From: Psychroflexus aestuariivivens
GTDB lineage: Bacteria > Bacteroidota > Bacteroidia > Flavobacteriales > Flavobacteriaceae
Reading direction: 5' to 3'
Length of the DNA: 64,000 bases
Assembly: GCF_004010055.1 (NCBI RefSeq)
Contig: NZ_RQVT01000056.1
Location: 62,001 to 126,000 of the forward strand
Positions within the stretch are counted from its first letter, which is position 1, and every line of letters starts with the position of its first letter. A model generated the notes under the pieces. The model was not told where the DNA came from. It was given only the letters and a program-made list of their open reading frames with translations, and searched no databases. Below, one piece after another: positions 29,342 to 38,202 of this stretch. Position numbers and translations under genes: made by a program.

Positions 29342-30213
29342 TAGTACTTCTGCTCAGTATTTTATCTTCAAGTACGATTTATATCGTTTTCAAACTGTTT
29401 GGAAAATTCAAAATAAACACCCTGAACGCATTAATCATTAATTATTTCACTGCTTTCATATTGGGCGTTTCAATGCAAGAAAATACAAATTTCGATGAGC
29501 TTTTGCACACCGTTTCCAAAGATTGGTTTTTGGGTTCTGTATTTCTTGGAGTCATGTTTATTGTTGTTTTCAGTTTAATGGTTGCAACGACTCAAAAAGG
29601 CGGAATGTCAGTGGTTTCTGTGGCTAGCAAAATGAGTGTCGCCATCCCTGTTGTGTTTGTGATTTTCTATTATGATGAATCTTTAGGAATTCTGAAAATT
29701 ATTGGCATTTTGATGGCTTTATTTTCCGTGTATTTGGTTTCTGTAAGAAAAAAAGACGGACTGGATATAGATATGAAATATTTTATATTTCCCTTATTAG
29801 TTTTCCTAGGAAGTGGCATTATAGAAAGCAGTTTGAAATTTCTGGAAAACACCTATGTTTCCGATGCTGATGTTCCATTATTTTCTGCCAATACGTTTTT
29901 ATTCGCCTGTATTTCGGGAATAATCGTTTACTGTTTTAAAGCCTTCAACAAAAAAAATCGGTATCGCTGGAAAGACGTTTTGGGTGGTTTTGCACTTGGC
30001 ATTCCCAATTATTTTTCGATTTATTTTTTCATCAAAGCCTTACGGATTGAAAGTTTAAATGATTCTAGTATTTTTATCATCAACAATGTTTCCATCGTAT
30101 TGCTTTCAACTATTTTAGGTATTATATTTTTTAAAGAAAAGTTGATTCCTAAAAATTGGTTTGGAATTTTAATTGCTGTTCTCAGTATTATTTTAATTAC
30201 CTATTTGAATTGA
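29338..30213 (+). CDS. EamA/DMT-type transporter
   Basis: 291 residues, about ten hydrophobic segments in two halves, as expected for the drug/metabolite transporter superfamily. The start is TTG 29338, overlapping the HAD stop as TTGA; the first in-frame ATG lies inside the second helix, so TTG is preferred. The C-terminus (IFIINNVSIVLLSTILGIIF, then FKEKLIPKNWFGI) matches the conserved second-half end of the family. Substrate unknown; the coupling to ribD and the HAD gene would suit a flavin-related or general metabolite carrier. Confidence 0.85.
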   Translation: MIVLLLSILSSSTIYIVFKLFGKFKINTLNALIINYFTAFILGVSMQENTNFDELLHTVSKDWFLGSVFLGVMFIVVFSLMVATTQKGGMSVVSVASKMSVAIPVVFVIFYYDESLGILKIIGILMALFSVYLVSVRKKDGLDIDMKYFIFPLLVFLGSGIIESSLKFLENTYVSDADVPLFSANTFLFACISGIIVYCFKAFNKKNRYRWKDVLGGFALGIPNYFSIYFFIKALRIESLNDSSIFIINNVSIVLLSTILGIIFFKEKLIPKNWFGILIAVLSIILITYLN

Positions 30214-30763
30214 ATTTAGGCTGAAACTTGAAGTAGACTTTGGACATTATAATTGCCAGAATTGTTCCCACAAAAGCACCAACAATAATATCGCTAGGAT
30301 AATGTACGCCGACAAATATTCGGCTAAGCGAGAATAAAATTGGCCAGATAAAAATCCAGCCTAGATGTTTGAAACGAGATTTCAAACATAAATATATAAA
30401 AACTGTCGCTCCGAATGATGTAGAAGCGTGACCTGAGAAAAAACTAAAATTCTGAGGTTCGTAAAGGATTTTGAGCGAGGTTGAAATTTCTTCAGCAAAA
30501 TTTGGGCGTAATCGCTGTACATAGAACTTCGTCAACTCTGTGATGAAATGAATAAAACCAACATTGATTAGTAGCAGAGAGCTTCCAAATAAACCAGATT
30601 TCCAGCTTGTCTTTATAAAAAATAAAACCAATAGAAAAATGTAAAAGGGAATCCAGTTTTTGGAATGTGTCACAAAAACCCAAAATGAATCTAATGAATT
30701 TGGACTCAAATTATTGAGGAAAATCATTAATTCTATATCCCATTTTGCAGGATTGAGTTGCAT
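30197..30763 (-). CDS. PAP2-family phosphatase
   Basis: 188 residues with five or six membrane segments. The three PAP2 motifs are visible: KFYVQRLRPN, FFSGHAST and SRIFVGVHYPSDI, including both catalytic His. Such membrane enzymes remove phosphate from phosphatidate, undecaprenyl pyrophosphate or other lipid phosphates. The gene overlaps the tail of the convergent transporter by 17 bases and is preceded by tatA with a one-base overlap. Confidence 0.9.
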   Translation of the reverse strand: MQLNPAKWDIELMIFLNNLSPNSLDSFWVFVTHSKNWIPFYIFLLVLFFIKTSWKSGLFGSSLLLINVGFIHFITELTKFYVQRLRPNFAEEISTSLKILYEPQNFSFFSGHASTSFGATVFIYLCLKSRFKHLGWIFIWPILFSLSRIFVGVHYPSDIIVGAFVGTILAIIMSKVYFKFQPKFNSNR

Positions 30764-31065
30764 TAAAAGCGACGTTTAATCGGCCCAACAGCATCTTCTA
30801 TATCTTCTTTAACTTTAGTGGTTTCAGATTCAATGCTTTTCTTTTCTTCTTCAAATTCTTTTTTAATGTCAAAATCAACATTGTAATCTTTCTTCTGCTT
30901 GGTGATTTCAGTTTTTATTTCATCGGTAGCATGTCGAAAAGATTTCATGGTTTTCCCAAAAAATCGAGCCATTTCAGGAATTTTATCTGCACCAAAAACC
31001 ATGACCAATACAAATAAAATAAAGGCAATTTCAGTTCCGCTGATAAATAATGGTAGTGTAATCAT
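30763..31065 (-). CDS. tatA: Twin-arginine translocation subunit TatA/TatE family
   Basis: 100 residues. A short N-terminal membrane helix (GTEIAFILFVLVMVFGADKI) is followed by the conserved PEMARFFGK amphipathic helix and a charged tail. TatA forms the pore element that exports folded proteins carrying twin-arginine signals. A possible client in the window is the M15 peptidase at 48013, whose N-terminus has Arg-Arg-Asp-Phe-Leu. tatC was not seen here. Confidence 0.92.
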   Translation of the reverse strand: MITLPLFISGTEIAFILFVLVMVFGADKIPEMARFFGKTMKSFRHATDEIKTEITKQKKDYNVDFDIKKEFEEEKKSIESETTKVKEDIEDAVGPIKRRF

Positions 31066-31116
31066 GGTGCAAATATACTAAGAAGCAAAAGATAAAATAA
31101 AATTTATTCTACAACT

Positions 31117-32031
31117 TCAAAAAATTGATAAACCAGTGAGTGTGGTTAATTCTTCCAGAGCTTTCATACCTAAAGCAGAATTCCCTTTAGGGTTTAACAT
31201 CGGACTCCAAACCGCTACAGAATACCGCTTTGGATGAACTGCTACAATTCCACCTCCTACTCCACTTTTTCCTGGTAGACCGACGCGATAACTGAATTCT
31301 CCTGCTTCATCGTAAAATCCGCAAGTCTGCATAATTGAGTTAATTCTCTTTACGCTTTGTGGCGCGATGACTATTTCGCCAGTTCTAAAATGCTTGCCTT
31401 CATTTGCAAAAAGCATGAACGCCCTGGCGAGTTGCCCGCAAGTCATGGCAATAGAACACTGATGAAAATAAAAATCTAAAATGTCTTCTGTATCATTTTT
31501 AATATTACCTAAAGCTTTCATGTAATTGACCAAAGCTTTGTTTCTATAACCATGTTTACGTTCACTCCTAGCGACAGACTCGTCGTAATTGATATTATCG
31601 TCGTCGCAAAGTTTCCTTACAAATTTCAACAGATCGTTTTTGGGATCTTCCAGAACACTTAGTAAACTGTCGGCTATAACAATAGAACCCGCATTGATAA
31701 AAGGATTTCTAGGAATTCCGTGTTCTCGCTCCAATTCCGTCAAAGAATTAAATGGTGTTCCAGAAGGTTCAACATCAACACGTTTCCAAAGTTCGTCGCC
31801 CATAACTTCTTTAGCAATTGTAAGTGTAAACACCTTAGAAATACTTTGAATTGAAAATTTCTCCTGACTGTCGCCAAATTCAAAAGCTGAATCGTCGTGA
31901 CAATACAAATACATACCGAATTTCATCGGGTCGACTTTAGACAATTCAGGAATATAGGCCGCTACTTTACCCAGATTTGGTTCAGGCTGAAATTCTCGCT
32001 GAATAATATTTAATATTGATTGATAATCCAT
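31117..32031 (-). CDS. glsA: Glutaminase
   Basis: 304 residues. It hydrolyses glutamine to glutamate and ammonia and has a serine-dependent beta-lactamase-like fold. Motifs include FSIQSISKVFTL (Ser-x-x-Lys), PSGTPFNSL, GIPRNPFINAGSI and the C-terminal VGLPGKSGVGGGIVAV. It follows directly after the pepE stop codon with no gap. Length and motifs are standard for the GlsA family. Confidence 0.96.
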   Translation of the reverse strand: MDYQSILNIIQREFQPEPNLGKVAAYIPELSKVDPMKFGMYLYCHDDSAFEFGDSQEKFSIQSISKVFTLTIAKEVMGDELWKRVDVEPSGTPFNSLTELEREHGIPRNPFINAGSIVIADSLLSVLEDPKNDLLKFVRKLCDDDNINYDESVARSERKHGYRNKALVNYMKALGNIKNDTEDILDFYFHQCSIAMTCGQLARAFMLFANEGKHFRTGEIVIAPQSVKRINSIMQTCGFYDEAGEFSYRVGLPGKSGVGGGIVAVHPKRYSVAVWSPMLNPKGNSALGMKALEELTTLTGLSIF

Positions 32032-32733
32032 TTAATTCAAATTAATAATTTCATCAGAATTTATTTCGTAAGCTTCATGTCCAATTTCAAAAACTCTGGC
32101 TTTAGGCTTGCCTTTGAGACGAATAACACCATCATTTACTTGTAGCCAACTTCCTTCTCTCAAACCAATTACATTTATATTATTCAAATTCTGAAATTCC
32201 TTCAAACGTGTTTCACGAGTTTCCCCTTTGTGTTTAGAATCCGGATTTGGATCTAGATAATGCGGATTGATATTGAATGGCAAAATACCTAGAGTTTCAA
32301 AACTTGGCGGATACACAATCGGCATATCATTTGTTGTCTGCATGTTTAGCCCACAAATGTTACTTCCAGCACTTGTCCCCAGATATGGTGTTCCAGATTG
32401 TACCGCTTTAGCCAAAACTGACATTATATTTAATTGATGTAACTGCTGAACCAATAAAAACGTATTGCCACCGCCAACAAAAATTGCTTCTGCCGACTGA
32501 ATTGATTCTACTTTATCTTTGAATTCATGCAAACCAATCACAGATTTCACATGATTTTGTAAACCCTTTTTTGCTTTCAAGGTATATTCGTCGTGAGAAA
32601 TCCCACCAGGTCGGGCAAATGGGACGAACAGAACTTCATCTATATTTTTGTAAAATTCAGATAAAGTTTCTGATAAATATTCTAAATATCCGCTTCCATG
32701 AACCGTAGATGTGCTTGCAATTATTGCTTTCAT
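32032..32733 (-). CDS. pepE: Dipeptidase E (alpha-aspartyl dipeptidase, S51)
   Basis: 233 residues. It cleaves peptides with N-terminal aspartate. AIFVGGGNTFLLVQQL and LGTSAGSNI (nucleophile Ser of the S51 family) are clear, and INPHYLDPNPDSKHKGETR carries the catalytic His region. The glutaminase gene follows without any gap, so the two likely form one amino-acid scavenging unit. Confidence 0.93.
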   Translation of the reverse strand: MKAIIASTSTVHGSGYLEYLSETLSEFYKNIDEVLFVPFARPGGISHDEYTLKAKKGLQNHVKSVIGLHEFKDKVESIQSAEAIFVGGGNTFLLVQQLHQLNIMSVLAKAVQSGTPYLGTSAGSNICGLNMQTTNDMPIVYPPSFETLGILPFNINPHYLDPNPDSKHKGETRETRLKEFQNLNNINVIGLREGSWLQVNDGVIRLKGKPKARVFEIGHEAYEINSDEIINLN

Positions 32734-32841
32734 CTTTTTTCGTTAAAGTTACACAAGCTATTTAAGCTTAACAAAAGTTTAGTAGGGATTTTCTTCATTG
32801 TTATCCAAATATTTCTGTAAATTGTAATAAAAATAATCCCT

Positions 32842-33627
32842 ATGAAATTCATTTTTACGAGCTTATGTCTTTTACTTTTTCAATTCAGTTTTGCACAAAT
32901 AGATGATCGCGTCTATGTTGCTGGAAAAGTGAATGTTCCGCCAAACGGTGAAGTCAAAGGAATTGAAATTTACAATCAAAATTCTGAAAAAGGCACTGTT
33001 ACAAATAAATACGGACAATTTGGGATTTCAGTAAAAGTTGACGATAAACTTACTTTTAAAGCTGTTCAATATCAAACTTTTTCGGTAATTGTAGATGAAA
33101 ATATTGTGAAAAATAAAAAAATGGACGTCACTATTAAGGATGAAGTCAACACTTTAGAAGAAGTGATTGTTCAACCTTATGATTTAGATGGAAATATAGA
33201 GGTCGATGCCAAAAAAGTAAAAGAAAATTACATAAAATCCCCTGTGGAAGACTCTGATTCTGTAGTTCGAGGTTATGCAGGTTCGCAACCTAACCCGCGA
33301 TCTATTACTATAAATGAGAATATCACAACAGAACAAAGATTCATCAAAAACGGTTTGAATATTGCCAATATATTTAGAGAAATCTTTCAGTCCAATGAAA
33401 CTTCAAAAAACAAAAGAAAGCTATCTGAAGATGCCGATGTGATGGTTCGCAAAATATATAATGACGAATTTTTCAAAAAACATCTTGACATTGAAGAAGA
33501 TGAAATTAATAATTTTATTTTCTATGTGGAAGATAGAGGTTTGGATAAAAAAATGCTCAAAGAAGGCAATGAATTAGAATTAATTGAGTTTTTGATAAAA
33601 GAATCTAAAAATTTCAAAAACCAATAA
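32842..33627 (+). CDS. Exported carboxypeptidase-regulatory-like protein
   Basis: 261 residues with a signal peptide (MKFIFTSLCLLLFQFSFAQ). An N-terminal beta-sandwich of the carboxypeptidase-regulatory-like type spans ~25-115, with GKVNVPPNGEVKGIEIYN and the linker LEEVIVQPYDLDGN. The rest is helical and charged without recognised motifs. It is the first gene of a four-gene plus-strand unit ending in an M1 peptidase, and it is paralogous to the next gene. In this phylum the domain often occurs at the N-terminus of TonB receptors, but here it stands alone. Function unknown. Confidence 0.8.
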   Translation: MKFIFTSLCLLLFQFSFAQIDDRVYVAGKVNVPPNGEVKGIEIYNQNSEKGTVTNKYGQFGISVKVDDKLTFKAVQYQTFSVIVDENIVKNKKMDVTIKDEVNTLEEVIVQPYDLDGNIEVDAKKVKENYIKSPVEDSDSVVRGYAGSQPNPRSITINENITTEQRFIKNGLNIANIFREIFQSNETSKNKRKLSEDADVMVRKIYNDEFFKKHLDIEEDEINNFIFYVEDRGLDKKMLKEGNELELIEFLIKESKNFKNQ

Positions 33628-33636
33628 TATAAGCTT

Positions 33637-34389
33637 GTGAGACTTTTCCTGATTTTTTGTCTAATTTCATTTTGGGCGCAATCTCAAAATGATGCTGTTC
33701 GCGGCAAAATTTATGCCGACTCTATTGAAACTTATCAAATCAATGTCATAAACATCGACCAGGAATTGGGACAAGTTTCTTCGAAAAATGGTGATTTTGA
33801 GATTCCAGCAAAACTTGGCGATTCCATTTTATTCACTTCACTTCAGCACAAAACTTTTACTTTGAAAGTTGACGAAAAGCATCTTGAGACTAGGAATTCC
33901 ATTTTTATGGAAATGCAAATTAATGAACTCGATGAAGTGGTTTTGACAGAATATGACCTTAGCGGAGATTTAGGAAAAGATATAGAACAAGTTCAAACTC
34001 ATTATTTAGACCAAAGGCAATTCGGATTTAACAAGCCTAGAAAATTATCTCCTGAAAAACGTGCTTTGTATACTGCAACTTCTAGCGGTGGCGGCGTTCC
34101 GCTAGATTACATTATCATGTCGCTCAATGGCCAAATGAAGAAACTTAGACAACGCATTGAGAATGCTGAATTAAAAAACAATCAGCAAAGAGTTTTGGCA
34201 AGCATGTCTTATAAATTCTTTGAAGACGACCTGAAAATTGAGCCTAAATACCACGAAGATTTCGCTTATTATTGCGCAGAAAGCCAAGATTTTATGAATA
34301 CATTTCTTAAAGATGATAAACTTCTATTAATAGAAGCTTTCAAAACACAAGCTGTAGATTATATTGCACTAAAAAATAGCGACGAATGA
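33637..34389 (+). CDS. Exported carboxypeptidase-regulatory-like protein, paralog
   Basis: 250 residues with a GTG start (33637) and a signal sequence (MRLFLIFCLISFWAQS). Same architecture as the gene before it: a beta-sandwich with GKIYADSIETYQINVINIDQ, then LDEVVLTEYDLSGDLGKD, corresponding to LEEVIVQPYDLDGN of its neighbour. The helical C-terminus differs. It sits 9 bases after its paralog and overlaps the next gene by 4 bases. The pair probably arose by tandem duplication. Function unknown. Confidence 0.78.
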   Translation: MRLFLIFCLISFWAQSQNDAVRGKIYADSIETYQINVINIDQELGQVSSKNGDFEIPAKLGDSILFTSLQHKTFTLKVDEKHLETRNSIFMEMQINELDEVVLTEYDLSGDLGKDIEQVQTHYLDQRQFGFNKPRKLSPEKRALYTATSSGGGVPLDYIIMSLNGQMKKLRQRIENAELKNNQQRVLASMSYKFFEDDLKIEPKYHEDFAYYCAESQDFMNTFLKDDKLLLIEAFKTQAVDYIALKNSDE

Positions 34390-34880
34390 AATTATTATCC
34401 TCATTTATTTTTGCGTTTTCTGTCATTTTCAGTTCTAATACGCACGAATTTTACCTTAGCGTAACCGATATTGAATATATTGAAGATGAAAAGAGTCTTC
34501 AGATTATTTCCAGAGTTTTTATAGATGACTTTGAAGATGTTCTAAACAAACGGTATCGCAAAGATTTAGTTTTAATTCCGGGTCAGGAAAAGAGCGAAAC
34601 AGAATATTATGTTGAAAAATACATCAATGACAAGTTTGAAATCAGTATAGATAAGGACACACAAAAATTGAATTATTTAGGTAAAAAATATGAAGATGAC
34701 ATGATTTATTTGTTCATTGAAATAGAAAATATCCCAGAATTTAAAAGTATTGAAATTGAAAATCTAATTCTTACTGATTTATTTCAAGAACAGAAAAATA
34801 TGATTCATTTTAAAGCCAAGGATTTCAAGCAAAGTTTTATCCTAGAAAAAGAAATCGGTTCCAAATTGATTCAGTTTTAA
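34386..34880 (+). CDS. Exported DUF6702-type protein
   Basis: 164 residues. A hydrophobic N-terminus (MKLLSSFIFAFSVIFSSNTH) is followed by HEFYLSVTDIEYIEDEKSL and QIISRVFIDDFEDVL, a pattern I associate with the DUF6702 family found upstream of M1 peptidases in flavobacteria. Predominantly beta strands, no catalytic motif. Overlaps the previous gene (ATGA) and lies 52 bases before the M1 peptidase. A chaperone or accessory role for the peptidase is possible but unproven. Confidence 0.75.
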   Translation: MKLLSSFIFAFSVIFSSNTHEFYLSVTDIEYIEDEKSLQIISRVFIDDFEDVLNKRYRKDLVLIPGQEKSETEYYVEKYINDKFEISIDKDTQKLNYLGKKYEDDMIYLFIEIENIPEFKSIEIENLILTDLFQEQKNMIHFKAKDFKQSFILEKEIGSKLIQF

Positions 34881-34904
34881 TTTAATAATTACTCAAAAAA
34901 ACTT

Positions 34905-34912
34905 TATTTTAG
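34905..34912 (+). promoter_or_regulatory. Possible -7 element for the M1 peptidase gene
   Basis: TATTTTAG resembles TAnnTTTG with one mismatch and lies 20 bases before the ATG at 34933. The same TATTTTAGC string occurs upstream of gpmI. It could give the peptidase a promoter of its own within the operon. Confidence 0.3.
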
Positions 34913-34932
34913 CATCCAAAATTTAAATAAAT

Positions 34933-37257
34933 ATGAATAATTTAAGATACTTATCGCTTTTTATGGCGATGTTTTTCGTTTCTGCAAGTGTTTTTGCTCA
35001 AGAAGAAAATACCGAAGAGAAACAACAAGGACACACCAACCAGAACAAATTTAGGCAGCTTTACGATGAATTTGCTACACCAAATGTTTACAGAACAGCT
35101 TCTGGTGCACCTGGTCATAAATATTATCAGAATACGGCAGACTACGAAATGGACATTATCCTAGATGATGAAAATACGATGCTTTATGGTGAGGAAACCA
35201 TAACTTACACCAACAATTCTCCTGACGATTTGGAATATTTATGGGTTCAACTCGACCAAAATATAAGAAAAGAAGATAGTCCAGCGAGAGATAAAAATAG
35301 CAGTGAATTTTCTCCTGTAACACCAGCATCAAGCTTTGTAAACTCTCACATGTCACCGGAATTTAAAGGTGGTTTCAATATTGTAAGTGTCAACAAAGAC
35401 GGCAGTCCACTTCCATACACGGTTAATTACACAATGATGAGAGTTGAAATGGCAGAACCTTTAGCTTCTGGCGATAGTTTTGAGTTTTCAATCAAATGGA
35501 ACTACCTTATCAACAATCACGTTGAAAATAGCGGTCGTTCTGGTTACGAATATTTTCCAGAAGACGATAATCGTGCTTATGTAATTGCACAGTTTTTCCC
35601 AAGAATGGCAGTTTACAATGACAAAGAGGGCTGGCAGAATTATCAATTCTGGGGAAGCGGAGAATGGTCTTTACCTTTTGGGAATTATAAAGTAAACATT
35701 ACAGTTCCTGAAGATCATATTTTAGATGCCACAGGAAAACTTCAAAATAGAAAAGATGTCTTCAGTAAAGAAATGATGGATCGTTATGAAAAAGCGCAAA
35801 AAACTTTTGATAAACCTGTGCTAATTGTTACTGAAGAAGAAGCGATAGCTAACGAAAAGAAAAATGCCACTAAAACTAAAACTTGGGAGTTTGAAGCTGA
35901 ACAAGTTAGAGATTTTGGATTTGCAACGTCTAGAAAATTTATTTGGGATATGATGGCAGTTGAAGTTGGCGACAAAAATGTGATGGCCGTTTCTTTATAT
36001 CCAAAAGAAGGAAATCCACTTTGGGAAGACTGGTCAACAAGAGCTGTGGCAAGTACATTGGAAACTTACAGCAAGTATACTTTCGAATATCCTTATCACA
36101 AAGCAATTTCTGTTCATGCAAAAAGTCAGGGGATGGAATATCCTATGATTTGTTGGAATTATGGACGCCCAGACGAAGATGGTAATATTTCAGACCGAGT
36201 TAAATACGGTATGATGAGTGTAATTATACACGAAATAGGTCATAACTTTTTCCCAATGATTGTCAATAGCGATGAAAGACAATGGGGCTGGATGGATGAA
36301 GGACTAAATACTTTTATGCAATATTTATCTGAACAAGAATTTGGAAAGAAATATCCTGAAGTCTTGAAAGGGAACCAACAAACCTTTGAAAAATATCCGT
36401 CGAGACGAGGAGAACCTAGTAAAATTGTAAATTACATGAAAGGTAATCAAGATTACATTTCGCCAATCATGACTAATCCTGAGCAAGTATATCAACTTGG
36501 TAATAATGCTTACGGAAAACCTGCAACTGCTCTAAATATTTTAAGAGAAACCGTTATGGGACCTGAGTTGTTTGATTATTCTTTCAAAAAATTTGCACAA
36601 AGATGGATGTTCAAACATCCAACTCCAGAAGATTTTTTCAGAACTATGGAAGATGCATCCGCAGTTGATTTAGACTGGTTTTGGAGAGGTTGGTTTTACA
36701 CCACAGATTATGTAGATATTGGTGTAGAAGATGTTACAAATTATTTTATTACAAATAATCCAACGGAAGAAGGAAAAGCACTATTGAAAAGATATGGTAT
36801 AGATAATCCTGAAGAAGATCCACGAACTGATGATGCTGTGTATTTACTAAGTGCTGACAGCGATGAATTCGACGAGTCTATGAAATCTGATGATCCTTTT
36901 GAAAATGCACCAAAACTTCACGAATATTTGATGGATAATTTCACACAAATGGAAATCAATGCCATGAAGCAACCAAATCATATTTATGAAATCACTTTTA
37001 ACAAGCCTGGCGGACTTGTCATGCCATTAATTGTAAAATATCATTATAAAGATGGTACTTCCAAAATGGTAAAATATCCAGTTCAAGTATGGAGAAAAAA
37101 TGATGAGGAGGTTAAAAAGGCGATTCTTTCTGAAAAAGAAATCGTAAAAATTGAAGTAGATCCAAATCAAGAAACTGCAGATGTGGATACTTCAAATAAC
37201 GTTTGGCCAAGAGAAGAGTCCGAAAGTGAGTTTGATAAATTCAAAAACGAAGATTAA
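34933..37257 (+). CDS. M1-family metallopeptidase, exported
   Basis: 774 residues with signal peptide (MNNLRYLSLFMAMFFVSASV, then FAQ). An N-terminal beta domain has EETITYTNNSPDDLEYLW. The substrate-binding loop QGMEYPMI replaces the classic GAMEN. The zinc site HEIGHNFF is followed 18 residues on by DEGLNTF, supplying the third ligand Glu. Long C-terminal helical and beta regions extend past residue 600. The protein likely trims peptides in the periplasm or at the cell surface. It closes a unit with three smaller exported proteins and has a bidirectional terminator downstream. Confidence 0.92.
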   Translation: MNNLRYLSLFMAMFFVSASVFAQEENTEEKQQGHTNQNKFRQLYDEFATPNVYRTASGAPGHKYYQNTADYEMDIILDDENTMLYGEETITYTNNSPDDLEYLWVQLDQNIRKEDSPARDKNSSEFSPVTPASSFVNSHMSPEFKGGFNIVSVNKDGSPLPYTVNYTMMRVEMAEPLASGDSFEFSIKWNYLINNHVENSGRSGYEYFPEDDNRAYVIAQFFPRMAVYNDKEGWQNYQFWGSGEWSLPFGNYKVNITVPEDHILDATGKLQNRKDVFSKEMMDRYEKAQKTFDKPVLIVTEEEAIANEKKNATKTKTWEFEAEQVRDFGFATSRKFIWDMMAVEVGDKNVMAVSLYPKEGNPLWEDWSTRAVASTLETYSKYTFEYPYHKAISVHAKSQGMEYPMICWNYGRPDEDGNISDRVKYGMMSVIIHEIGHNFFPMIVNSDERQWGWMDEGLNTFMQYLSEQEFGKKYPEVLKGNQQTFEKYPSRRGEPSKIVNYMKGNQDYISPIMTNPEQVYQLGNNAYGKPATALNILRETVMGPELFDYSFKKFAQRWMFKHPTPEDFFRTMEDASAVDLDWFWRGWFYTTDYVDIGVEDVTNYFITNNPTEEGKALLKRYGIDNPEEDPRTDDAVYLLSADSDEFDESMKSDDPFENAPKLHEYLMDNFTQMEINAMKQPNHIYEITFNKPGGLVMPLIVKYHYKDGTSKMVKYPVQVWRKNDEEVKKAILSEKEIVKIEVDPNQETADVDTSNNVWPREESESEFDKFKNED

Positions 37258-37276
37258 ATTTAAAAATTAGTAATAG

Positions 37277-37313
37277 AAAAAAGCCGATTGACTATAAGTT
37301 AATCGGCTTTTTT
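37277..37313. terminator. Bidirectional terminator between M1 peptidase and lipid kinase genes
   Basis: Perfect 13-bp inverted repeat: 37277-37289 (aaaaaagccgatt) and 37301-37313 (aatcggctttttt) with an 11-base loop. The A/T-tailed arms allow it to stop transcription from both sides, and it lies between two convergent genes. Confidence 0.9.
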
Positions 37314-37321
37314 ATTTCAAC

Positions 37322-38200
37322 CTAATCGATTTCAATAAATTTCAAAACCTTAGTTAAAACCTTAATTTTCAAGTTAGATACTTTCTCAACCACTTCTCCA
37401 TCTATTTGAAGCAAAATCGGTTTTTCGAAGGAAATGTTTGCATTATTGGTTTGAATAACCTCAAAGTTATCGATATCATAAGTTTCATCGCTTAATGATG
37501 ACAAGGCAGCTTTTAGCAAATCCGTGAAATCTACAGCTTTTATTAAAACAATCTCAAATTTACCATCATTCAGTTTTCCGATATTATTCAAAGCAATACC
37601 AGTACCAAATTTACGTCCGTTACAAATTGCCAACATGACTCCACTATACTCAGAACTCAGGTTTTCAGTTTCAATCTTAGCTTTGAAATTAGAAAGATTA
37701 TTGAATTCTGAAAAGAAATGTTTTGCATATGTTATGAGTCCTCGACTGTCATCATTTTCATATTTTAAAATCAAATTAGCATTTGCGCCAACATCACCAA
37801 TATGAAGCAAATGATATTTATCATTGATTAAAAGTAAATCTGTGTTGAAAAAGTTATCAGAATCAATATATTTCACCAATAAATTTTCCGCAAAATCATC
37901 AATTCCAAATTCTATTGCCATAGCGTTTGCAGATCCCATTGGGATAAAACCAATCGATATATCAAAATTTTTAAGAATTGGTGTCAGTAAACTCAAAGTG
38001 CCATCGCCACCAACGATAATAATTTTTTCAGGTGAATGTTTGGATAAAATATTTTTGATTTCAGAAACATCGTTTTTTCCTGTAGTTTCAAAAATTTGGG
38101 CTTTAATTGATTTCAATTCAAACCTGTAGCGAGCAAAATTCAAAAAATCAGTTTTATCCTGATCACCAGAAATAGGATTTACTACAAGTAAGATATCCAT
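37322..38200 (-). CDS. Diacylglycerol/lipid kinase family protein
   Basis: 292 residues. The catalytic domain begins with ILLVVNPISGDQDK and has the nucleotide-binding IIVGGDGTLSLL, then GFIPMGSANAMAIEFG, typical of DagK/YegS enzymes. The C-terminal beta domain has ILLQIDGEVVEK. Such enzymes phosphorylate diacylglycerol or a related lipid in the cytoplasm. The next gene upstream encodes an App1-like lipid phosphatase with the opposite reaction; the gap is only 2 bases. Confidence 0.92.
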   Translation of the reverse strand: MDILLVVNPISGDQDKTDFLNFARYRFELKSIKAQIFETTGKNDVSEIKNILSKHSPEKIIIVGGDGTLSLLTPILKNFDISIGFIPMGSANAMAIEFGIDDFAENLLVKYIDSDNFFNTDLLLINDKYHLLHIGDVGANANLILKYENDDSRGLITYAKHFFSEFNNLSNFKAKIETENLSSEYSGVMLAICNGRKFGTGIALNNIGKLNDGKFEIVLIKAVDFTDLLKAALSSLSDETYDIDNFEVIQTNNANISFEKPILLQIDGEVVEKVSNLKIKVLTKVLKFIEID

Positions 38201-38202
38201 AA

